Shown here piece after piece: positions 15,101 through 27,100 of a stretch of 64,000 nt of DNA (its first letter is position 1; the number at the start of each line of letters is the position of its first letter). Below the pieces are notes generated by a model. It did not search any database, was not told the origin of the DNA, and saw nothing but the letters and a program-made list of their open reading frames with translations. The stretch is taken from the NCBI GenBank assembly GCA_037013685.1, contig CM072891.1, positions 19,010,501 to 19,074,500 on the forward strand, read 5' to 3'. A program made the position numbers and the translations under genes. Origin of the DNA: Acridotheres tristis. Its lineage: Eukaryota > Chordata > Aves > Passeriformes > Sturnidae.

Positions 15101-18100
15101 CTGTTATTACTGATCATAGTGGGTAAAATGCTTTTAATCCTTATCCATTATTTAGCAAGGATGAGACTGTTTAGCTCTGCCAAATGGATGCACAGACAAT
15201 AAGAGCTAGAAACACTTTGGTCTAATCACCATTGGTACAGGCAGTCAAGTTTAACATGTGTAGTCAAAACCTGATAAGCTGTTGTTGCTTATCAGAGCCA
15301 TTAAGAAGTTTTATTGCAATGAGGGCTTAGTTTTCTTATGAGAAAACATGAGAAAATATGGGAAAGAAAATGTAATCTCTGTCAAAATCTGAGTCAAAAT
15401 AAAGATGGTTTAATAAAGCAAAAGCAAAAGCAAAGGCTGTGTGCAGAAGAAAAGGAAAACAAAATATTTATCCCCTACTTCCCATCAGCATGTCCAGCCC
15501 ACTTTCCAAGGAGCAGGGCTTCAGAAAACAAACATCATAACATACATCACTCTGTTCCCACCCCATTCTCCCACTCTCTTGGCTTTTCTTGCTGAGCAGA
15601 CATCACACGGTTTGGAATATCCATTTGGCCAGTTTGGGACACCTGTCCTGTCTCTGTCCCCTCCCAAAACCTTATTCATGCCCCAGCCTACTGGTGAGGG
15701 GGAGAATGCTGAGGGGAAAGCACTGATGCTGTGGAAGTGCTGCTCAGCAGTAGCCAAAACACTGGGGTGTTACCAACACCTTTGTAGCTGCCAATGCAAA
15801 GCACAGCACTGTGAAGGCTGCTGAGGGGAAAATATTCTCTCCATCTCAGCCAGACCCAAGGAAAGACAGAGATAATATTTGTTCACACCACTGTAACAGA
15901 ACTGCAACATGATCCCTCACAGATGAAAATTCAGAAATGGTTGAAATATTCAGTTCTTCACCTTGAATTTGTCTCCCAAACCCCCACCATATGCTGCCAG
16001 GACTCAATTACTTAAAATATACTTGAAGGAAATAATAGTATAAATGTGTTAGGGTAGTAACTGTGAACTTTCTGATTTATATGGCATCTCATGGCATGAT
16101 CTTAGAACAGCTGAGAGGGCAGTACAAACAACAAACCTTTTAATTATTCTGCCCCTTTTTGGGGTTAAGGAAAGACCATGTTTCGTGCAAATGTTGATAT
16201 TCTTTGCATTTTGCCTCCCAGCACCTGCAACAAAAGGCAGTGGAACTGCACAGACAATCCCTGCAAGGGAACCTGCACTGTATATGGAAATGGGCATTAC
16301 ATGAGCTTTGATGGGGAGAAGTTTGATTTCCTTGGAGACTGTGACTATATCCTAGCTCAGGTATCAATTTATTTTCATTTCATTTCATTTTCCACATGCT
16401 TTTCACAGCCCACACTGTAGGCTTCAGTCTGGGTAATTAAAAGGCATTCCCATGCAAAATAGCCAAGCTGATGAGCAGAGCCTTCTCCCCTCCTCTTGCC
16501 CCTAGAGCTGATAGAGTGAGATTTTCCACATAAAACAAAGCAAATTGGCTCTCAGAAGTGACACAAGAGGGCACTGTGTGATCCCGAATGATTCACCCCT
16601 TGGTTGGACTGCCCTTTCCTGACGGCATTCCAGCATTTTCAAGGGAAAGGAATTGGTGTGGTCCTGAAAAGTGTTTCCATCAACCATCCAAGACTGGCAT
16701 TAGTTTTGTTGTGACAGAAGCACGCAGAGGTTAACGTGTGAGCCTCATGTATAATAATTGCATGTAATGGGACAGCATTCAGTGAGACATTTTGTCATCC
16801 CCAAATTTTAGTTGGTTTTGCTAATTTTAAGAAAATATGTTTTTACCTTTTTGGGCTGCTGCTATGACAAGCTCATTTTCCACATTAGTTTTTCTTTTTG
16901 AAAATCCTGGTCAAGTATGAACCTGCCACCAGATTATCTTCCACCAGATTCTTCTAAAATTCCTAGAGCTTTAGTGAAAAAAGAAATCAGATCAGAGTGA
17001 CATTCATTTTGAGCCCCTGAAAATGCTTGTGACTGGTTTTGTCGCCTGACAAGACCCAAGAGAATGTTCTCTGTTTTTCTAAGGATTTTTGCCCTAATAA
17101 CATGGATGCTGGCACCTTCCGGATTGTGATTCAGAACAACGCCTGTGGGAAGTCACGCTCCATCTGCTCCCTAAAGATCACTTTGATTTTTGAGGTTTGT
17201 CTAAAACTAGTTATAACCAAGGAGCTGTGGTCTTGATTTTGTAGTATTTGCTGTACCATTCTCTTATATTCCATCTCAGTTGCTGCTAAAGAGTACCTAT
17301 AGAAGTCAAACAGCCAGCAAACTAAGGCAAGGAGATTGGGAAAGGCTTAGGTATTTGATGTTAACAGGGATCGAAGACTTCTGGATGAGGGGAAAGATGC
17401 AAGGAGTCAACAACACTCTATGTATGTGCATTTATGTGTGTGTTTGCATTTGTGACAGTAGGCTCTGTGCATCTGTGACTGTGGCTCACCTTTCTGCCAC
17501 GATAGAATGTGAAGATGACAAAAAAATAAGACAAAGAACGAGAGGCAGAGTGCCAGTGCTGTTGCACTAAGATTTTTATTTTATTTCTTTACATGCAATG
17601 TATCTGTTCCTTTGTAGAGCAGTGAAATAAGGCTCTTGGAAGGAAGAATTCAGGAGATAGCCACTGATCCAGGAGCTGAGAAAAATTACAAAGTGGACCT
17701 CAGAGGAGGTTATATTGTAATTGAAACAAATCAAGGGATGAACTTCATGTGGGACCAAAAGACTACTGTTGTTGTTCATGTGGCCCCATCTTTCCAGGTA
17801 AGTAGTGGGGGGACTGGGAGTTATGATTTCAAACTCAGAGTCATGGATCCAGAACTGGAGCCCCAGTTTGAAAAGCAGGGCTTGGAAAAAAAGGCTTGGG
17901 AAAAGTTTGGTTTAGTGGACAAGAAGAAGCAGCAAGCAGGCAATGTCTTGTGTTTTATAGCACTGTTCAGTCAGTAGAAAACATTCCAGAATATTTGAGG
18001 CTAGAAGTATTGCTAACACATTAGGAATGTTTCTGTCACTTGAAGTCCAACTTTTTCTAAGCCATTTTTTAAGCTGTCTCTTTAGAAACTTGCACCTATT

Positions 18101-21100
18101 TTGTCTTTAGGTTCTATAGTTTATTTCTGTCAAAGAGTGGGCTGCACTCAAAATAGCCAAAATATTTACTGTGCCTACACAAATTACACAGGGAAAGGTC
18201 TGTGGTCTTTGTGGGGACTTTGATGGCCGCTCAAGGAATGACTTTACAACCAGAGGGCAGTCCATGGAGATGAGCATCCAGGAGTTTGGAAACAGCTGGA
18301 AAATAACAAGTACCTGCTCAAATATAAACATGACAGACCTGTGTGCAGATCAGCCTTTCAAGTCTGCCCTAGGACAGAAGCACTGCAGCATCATTAAGAG
18401 TAACATCTTTGAAGCCTGTCACAGCAAGGTAATCCTGTTCTCTTATCCTCAATAGTTTCACACTAGATATTTGTTGCTGTTCTGCAGAACATTTGCAGCA
18501 TATTTTTAGTATTGAAGCTACTACGCAGTAGTACAAGGCTACCTCTCTCAAAACCTTACTTTACAGCTGTGCCAGTTAAATCCTGTTGTACAGTATTGAG
18601 GAAACAGCAGTGCCTGTTTTGAACAACTGAAGATAGAGGATAATAGTTGGCCACCAGAAGCAGAAAGTTAGGTATCTGTAAAATGTAGATATAAGTTAGT
18701 TTAGGACTGTTTGTAAGGTGATCCTTGGGAAATTCATTCAAGTTATCTGAAGAGATTAATTATTTGGTTTATTTGAGTCACAAATTGAATTAATTTAAAC
18801 TGCAACAAGGCTACTCTTCTTAGTCAGAATGTCTATACAAAGTTTCAGTGCACTTTAATAAACAATTTAAAAAACAAATTTGACCTAATTTCCTTCGTTA
18901 GTTTATGTTGACAATGGTTAAAAAACAAGAGACATGAAGTTTAGTGGAAATAGCTTTCCTTTCATATTCATTTAATCACTGTCTCTCAGTTGAAGAGTGC
19001 ACACACTGTATAGTCGTGCTAAGCCAAAACAAGGTAGTTCAGTCCTGCAGAAATCATACTGGGAAGGCATTTCAAGTGTAAGTGGCAGCATTACACATAT
19101 GAGAATAGGAAGATTTAGAGTCCAGTTCTCCCAGGCAGGTGAAAATAGAAAACTACCTGTTGTAAAATATCACAGCTCCTTCATGACAATCCCAGTCTGT
19201 CACAAACCGTCAGTGCATGCCAGAAATTCAGAGCCCTTTCCCTCATTAAAACACGGTGCAGCAGATACAGCTGTGGTGACAGCTCTGTTGGTGTTCTGGC
19301 AGGTGAACCCAATCCCATACTATGAATCCTGTGTGTCTGACTTCTGTGGCTGTGACAGTGTGGGGGACTGTGAGTGCTTTTGTACCTCAGTGGCTGCTTA
19401 CTCGAGGAGCTGCAGCAGAGCCGGTGTCTGTGTTAACTGGAGAACCCCTGCCATTTGCCGTAAGTACTGCCCCGAGGTGCACACAGAGCAGTGCCCCCTG
19501 TGCTCAGACACACAGAGGATACAGAAGAGCAGAACACTCACACTGCTATGAGTGTGTGAGTGAACAAGCTCTTTTTGTCATGATTATCTTATTAAAATCT
19601 CTTAAATGAGATTTAAAAATTGTCCCTGCCCAGTGTCTGACACCTAAATGCTTTTTTATTCTTCTGTTCCAGCTGTGTTCTGTGATTATTACAATCCACC
19701 TGACAAACATGAATGGTTCTATAAGCCATGTGGAGCCCCTTGCCTAAGGACCTGCAGGAACCCACAAGGGAAATGTGGGAACTTGCTGTACAGTTTAGAA
19801 GGTAATTCTTCCTTGACTTTAATGCAGTTTATGGCAGTTGCAGCTACTAGTTTGGACTAGTTTTAAATGTCTGAAGCAGAAACTCACTGACCATGCCTTG
19901 CTAATTCCCTGTGTGATGGTGCCATTCATAGCATCATTTGCCTGCTGCCTTTAAATATATGGAGAGATAAAACACTATTCAATATAAATTAGCAAAGAAT
20001 AATTGTCTGTTGACAAATGTAGTAAATTAAAACTTTGGGGAGATAGATAATAAGAAGACTTGGAGAAATAATTGGTAGTAAAAAGAACATTAATAGTGGA
20101 ATCACATTAATTTGGATATCAAATCTGTATTTGGTAGAGGTATTTATGTGTTTTCCTGTATGTATGTAACTCAGACTAAGAATACTTTGTTTAATTTTCC
20201 AGGCTGTTACCCAGAGTGTAGTCCTGACAAGCCATATTTTGATGAGGAGAGCAGAGAGTGTGTCTCCCTCTCCAACTGCACTTCATGGTAGGTCAATTGA
20301 TGGTGAGAAAGGTAAAATAGGACTGGAAAGGACAAACTAGGAGATGTTTTGTTAATGTTTATAGGCAGTGGCAATTACTATTAAATCCAGGTTTTTGTAA
20401 AAGTAGGTACAGTTGCAGACATTGTTATTCCATATACTAATTCATTTCAATAAAACAATTATTTTTTACTCTTTCTCTTCAGCGATCCCAAAGAGAAACT
20501 ATGTGCTGAAGACTCCAAAGGTAACTTTTCACCACCCTCACCATGCAGTGAGTGATGGCAGGACTGAAACAACCCAACATCACATGTTACTGCAAACATA
20601 CTGGTAATAGGAGGCCAGACAGGTAGTTCAATATGTGGGTGTACAGCAGCACAGATATACTTTGATAAGCAAAATGCAGCCTTTGACCTCAAGAACTGTG
20701 TAAAGGATAATCCTGGGGAGGAAGGAGACAGGTGTGATGTGTAGGATTCATCTTACCCAGGCTAATACCACTTTTCCACTTCTCCACTTCCTTGGTAGTC
20801 AGTGAAGACAGATAGATAGTACTCTATAGCAGGTCATTCATGGTACCTCTTTTAATAAGAACTTTTAGAACAGGGCAAATCTTGTAGAAGTGCTGTTTCC
20901 TGGCCGTTCATTTAATAAAATAAACCAAGACAGCTGGCTTATTAGATACATGTTTGTGTGCCTAAAGGACACATTTGGTTAAGGCTCAGTATCAGTTCAT
21001 TCCCATATCTGGGTGAAATCATCCCAAAACACAGGGTGACCCAGTAGATAATACATTTGCAGTTTAGCTGGTTTTGTTACAGTAATAGTTACACTTCCTT

Positions 21101-24100
21101 TGGTTCTTACATGTACAGTGTCCAAAATCTGGAGAGCTTCTCATATATTTAAATGAAATTGTGTACCAGTGCATGCTCCTCGTTTGTGGATGGAAATGCT
21201 GTTCAACACCTCCTGAGCCAGTGTTTTCTCACTCAGAAAAAAGGCAGTAATCCCAGTCACACTCCCTGCCCAGAGAGAGTTCTCCTGTGCTCCATGCTGG
21301 GTTAGTCCAGTACCAATTCTCTACTGGCTTTTACCAGCCAGTATTTCCTCTATGCAAGTTGACTCTAAGAAACACCTGCAACCAGAAAAATCCAACACAT
21401 TTCAAATAAGTGAGATAGACTCACAGTGCAGCTTCTCAAATAGAAACTGAGAAAGTTTCTTAGCCAGGTAATTCATGTTTGATGTCCTGAGCTTCAGAAG
21501 GGTAAATGCAGAGTTTGGTTTGCTTTTCACTTGTATTCATATTGCAAGTGTCCTCTGTTTCCGTAGCATTTTCTCTTTTGGTGCCTCAGTTTGCCTGTGC
21601 TGCTACAATGGGAAGACCTACACCTTAAATGAAACTGTGTACAGCCACATGTATGGGACCGAGTGTGGTGAAGCTGTCTGTGGCCCTAATGGACAGATCA
21701 TTAAAACCCTCACCCCCTGCAGAACTCCATCTACAGCAGCACAAGGTACCAGATTGATAAAAGGCTTGGTGGTGATTCTGTGCAAGTCCATAATGGTAAT
21801 AAGATTTATTCATCCTGGAAAAAGCCTCCTACAGCATGTCTAGGATAAGAGCAGAATTTAAGACTGTTGAAGTGTCAAAACTGAGGGATCACAGCTTATG
21901 GGTCTTATGGTGAGGACCAAAAGTGTAATTTTATAGATTCTTGCTGACCTTACTGTCAGTGAGGTTAAGAGAGAATAGAAAGATTCAGCAGTTTTTCATA
22001 CAACCTTTACAATAAGCTCGAGCATATCACAGTTGACACTCTGGTGTTATTAGTCTCAATATTTCATACTTCTAAATATTTTTTTTCCTCCTTATCACCT
22101 ATAGCACAGTCTGGTTTTTATTGTACTGTTTTCTGCATTGGAATAAGTGAGTCTCATACAGGTCACTGGAATATGAAAATAAAGCTTCCTGGCAGTTAAC
22201 TCCTGTTCAAAAGACACTTCCCAGTGTGAATGGAATGTGAAAAATCAGAAAATAGGAAGGAAAAAGAGATAAAGAAAAGCGGGGAATTTGCCACATGATT
22301 TTTAGAAATAAAAATAAGTGGCTAAAAAAATATTATATATATATATGTATATATATATTATCCTGGCAGTAAATTATACAAGGGAAATAAGAGAAGTTAG
22401 CTTCTCTACTCATGGGAGTGGAAGAGCTAAATACTTGATGGTGAGCTTGTGTGTTTGGTATTTACTGTAAATGGTAGCAAGTGGAATAAGTACAGTGAAG
22501 TAATACCTAATAAAGGAAGGATTATTGAAAGCAGACTGTAGGTGGCATAGTAAAATGTGTACATGATCTGTCTCTATTACCAACAGTTTCTTTGAAAGAA
22601 AGCATTAATAATCCAAATGGAGTGCCACTGGAAATCACCTCTCCAAAGTCAGGTAAAGTACTGCAGGACTAGAAACATTAAATTGGAATGAAAAATGACA
22701 GAAGAAGGGGCATTTATTGTGTTCCATATAGGAAAAAAATAAACTTGGGGGGGTGGTGTGTAGTATTACAGCACTTTACTGTGTAATAGAGAGAGTATTT
22801 ATAAATACAGAGGATGGTTTCAGTATGGATGTGTACAGAATGTAGTGGAGTTAAAAAAATATATTTTTTTCTTTTTTTTTATTATGGTTGTAAAGAATGG
22901 AAGAAATGTCGTAGAGTTTGCAAGTAGAGTGGTAGAGGATTAAAATATCAATTGATTTGATTTCCTGCAGAACCACATATGCAGTATGCAACATCTGCAC
23001 CTCCCTCATCAAAGATCACCACTCCCTGCTTCTGCAATGACAATGGCCAGTTGGTACAAATGGGTGAGAAACCATGCAATTATTTTTCTGCACCACTGAC
23101 ATGGAAAGATGTTCTGATTGATAAAAGTGCTTCAGCAAGTGCTCATTCTGCCTGTCACAGTTAGACATTACCAGAAGTTGTTACATCTGTGAACTGTAGC
23201 TAACACCTGCAGAACTACAACTCTCCTATACCCAAAAACTTTGTTCTGGTTTGAACACCCTTGGTGTAAGGAAACTAATAGCAATTGCTGATGTCAGCAG
23301 AGCTCTGAATCCCAAACTGCTGAACATGAGCTTGTAACTCACAGTAATATTCCAAAAGCAGGGGAGGAAAGACTTTTCTTCATCTGTTAATAGCTCCTGC
23401 TTCACTTACCTCCTGGTGTTTGTGTAGAGCAGATGCACTGAGTGATGTACTCAGTATTGTCTCTTCTTGTACTCATTTTCAATTCCTTTCAATGCACCTA
23501 AGAGCAGAATTTCAGACTAGGCCTTGTGGCCCTCCCTCAGTCTTTGCCATTTGGATAAATTGCTGTCCAGTTCAGCCATGGCATCCCAGGAGCTGCAGAC
23601 AGACAGTCCCCTGAGCATGGCTATTGGGTACAGATAATTAATGCAGGGCTGAGAAATCAGCTGTTCTGTGATCAGGCCTCAGGCTAACTAACACTTGGGT
23701 TTTGCCCTTGCAGGACAAAATGTTTCTCTGCCAGTGAATGTATCAGGTCGTTGTGCTTACTCAGTCTGCAATAAATCATGTCAGATTGAATTAATCTGGG
23801 CAGAGTGTAAAACTGGTCATGCTGAGACCCTCAAGGTCTGTGATCCACATTCTGAAACCTGTCCATCAACACCTGCTCCTGGTGTAACAAACCAAGTTCC
23901 TGCTCCCTCAAGAACTGTGAGCGATTGTCTTGCACTCATTCCTCCCAGAAAGGTGAGAGACTTTGAAGAAGATGTGTCTCATCATTCCACCATTCATGCA
24001 TTGCCTGCAGCAAGGATTTAGTGTTCTCCTCTGATGCTGGTATCCAGCACTACAGCTGGACTGTAGGTGTGGCTGAACGAGATGATTTAGAAATATGTCA

Positions 24101-27100
24101 GAAACTCCCACTGAAAGAAGAAGTTGAAGATTCTTCTGTTCACCTGAAACACCTAAATGATTGTGAGCACAGCTACCTAAGATGAACAAAGACTAGGAGG
24201 TGGCAGTGTCCTACCATCAGAAGTGGTCAGGACCCTAATATAGATATCTAAAAAAGTAGCTATCAAGGCTCTCTTCATTCCTATATGGCTCATATTGCCT
24301 AGTTTCCAGAGCCAGAGTAGACACCAAATTTTGCCATGCTAGACCAATAGCTAAATGGAATGTAGTTGCTGTGTGTGATTTTAAAGATTTTGTGACAAGA
24401 CTTTGTTATTTGCCTCTCCTCTTTTTTTTTTTTTTTTTTTTTTTAATTAATCTATAGTTTAATGAAACATGGGATTTTGGAAACTGCCATACTGCCACTT
24501 GCCTGGGAGAAGGAAACAATATCAAATTGTCTGTCATGACTTGCCCACCTCAGCAACCGAAACTCTGTGTCAATGGTTTCCCGTTCACAAAACACTCCGA
24601 TGAAACCGGGTGCTGTGAAGTCTCTGAGTGTCAGTGTAAGTGGCAGGAGAATTCCTGAAGTTTATCCCATGTTCAGCTTTTCTTTCAAAAAAGAAAAGGC
24701 TATCTGGTCAACATCTGTATTATGTTCACATCAATTCAGTAGGATGGAAGAGAAATCCCATCTGAAATCTTGGCTGTTGAAAGCAGATGTCCTTGCTAGA
24801 GTAATTTTTCTTTATCAAACTGGGTATTTTGTCTCTGACTGGAAATGAGTAAAATGATTACAAGTAACTTGTACTTACAGATAGCCCAGAAGTCAAACTT
24901 GAAGCCTGTCATTCTGTCTTCTAGGCATTTGCAGTGGATGGGGAAATGAGCATTATGTGACTTTTGATGGAACATATTACCATTTTAAAGAAAACTGCAC
25001 CTATGTCCTTGTGAAGTCAAATCATCCTGACTCTTACAACTTCTGGATTCACATAGACAACTACTACTGTGCTGCCACGGGTGGAGCAATTTGTTCAATG
25101 TCCCTTATCATTTTTTACTCCAACTCTGTTGTTATTCTGACACAAGCAATGGAACATGGAAAAGAAGCAAACTTGGTAAAGTATTGTGTTTAAATGACTT
25201 CTCAGAATTATTTTGCTGTAGTTGTATTACTGTACTGCTAAATGTCCTCTCATTACAAAAGATTAAGCTTGTGAAATATGGAATGGGTAAGAAATGCAAT
25301 TACTTTGCTTCTTCTCTCTGTTTTTTGCTTTGTGTCACTAAAATCTGAATATTCTAAAAATCAGGGAAAGGATCAAGTAACTGAAAATTGTGTTTTTCAT
25401 ACTGATATGAGTATTCAAATATAAATTGCAACATATTAAAAAGGAATATTAGCCAACTGCTTAAATAACTGCCTTTGACAGACATAGGTGCACCTATGGT
25501 CTGAATTTGTGCTGCTCTGCTTTCCATTTTCACTAATCATGTACCTTACTCAATGAAAGAGTGCCCATAAAAACCTTTTGTTTCTTTTCTTTTCAGATTT
25601 TGTTTGATGATAAGAAAGTAGTTCCAGACATTTTTAAGAATGGTATCAGGATAACCAGTTCTGGCCTTTACTCCATAATTGAAATACCTGAATTAGATGT
25701 TTACATCTCCTATAGTCGACTTGCATTTTACATAAAACTCCCTTTCAGCAAGTTTTATAACAATACCAAGGGACTCTGTGGTGAGTGTCCTCATCAGCTG
25801 ACAAAAAATTAATGCTCTGAATTTTTCTCCTTCTATCTCTCATTCCCTTGTAAAATCTCGAAATACTTGCAAGTTCACTATTTCTCACAAATGTTAATAA
25901 GTTTATTTAATGGAAAGACACTGTCAAGAAGTGTAGTTTTAAGTCATAGCCTTTCATTCTGTTCACATTCATTCTGTTGGAGGATGGAGATGGAATTTTT
26001 CTAGGCCATTCCTTTTCACCATATCAACTTCATATAAGAATGTAGGAAATGTGGAGAGTCCTGTACCATCCCAGTTACCCTGGCCACTAGGAGAACTCTA
26101 TCAATGAACACATCAATTCTGGTTTTCATGAGTAGCTGGCAAACTGTTTCTTTGAGCCTTCTCTTCCTAGAAACATTTTGTGTGAATTTATCCAGGACCC
26201 CACATGTTTCTCCCTTCATACAAGGAGGAGAACTTCCCCCCAGATTTTCTCTAAAAGCAGCTTCCCCAGCATCACTGTCCTTGAACTGTCATTTTTATGT
26301 TGCTTCCAGGTACCTGCACCAACCAGAAGTCTGATGATGCTATGAAGAGGAATGGTGAGGTTGTCAAATCCTTCAAAGAGATGGCATTAGATTGGAAAGT
26401 CCCATATCCTACCAACAGATACTGTAATCATGGTGTCTCACAACTATCCAAGACTGAGTACCATCAGCATTGTGTGCCTTCTAGTCTGTGTAAAATCATC
26501 TGGTAAGACAACTCCCAAAAGTATCAGAAAAATAAGTCCACAGGGTAATATTATTCTTCACTAAATGGCTTGGGTGAACTGATTCTAGGATTTGAAGAAA
26601 ATACAAAGTAATGCATACCTTGTGAAACTGAGCAGTGAACTGACGTGTGTGTTCTTGAGCTTTGCAGACATTTTTCAACTGCATCAGCAAAATCAGTCGT
26701 CTCTTAATAGTGTCTGCTGCTTGGCACTCCCTCTGCCTGTCAGTTCTGGAGAGGCCAAGTGGGAACTAGCTATAATTCAGTATCTGAAAGCTCTGAATGA
26801 TATGAAACACAGAATACAGTAAGCAAATATGTGTGCCTGTTTCTAAAATAATTTCATTGTTTAAAGCAGGATTTTCAAACATGCTAGCATAAAAATGTCA
26901 GCATATAGACATATAGCTGTGAGCTGTGCAGGAGCCTTTGCAGGTAGCAGTCCAACATAATATTGTTTCCTTTCAAAGCATTGTAAAGAATGGCAGGTAA
27001 AACTCATTCTTTATTAGGCTGTGGGGGTGCATTGCCTATGACAACAATTTGCAGTTGTACCTTGAGACTTTGCCTGGGGCAGGGGGGATGGTTTGGCTCT

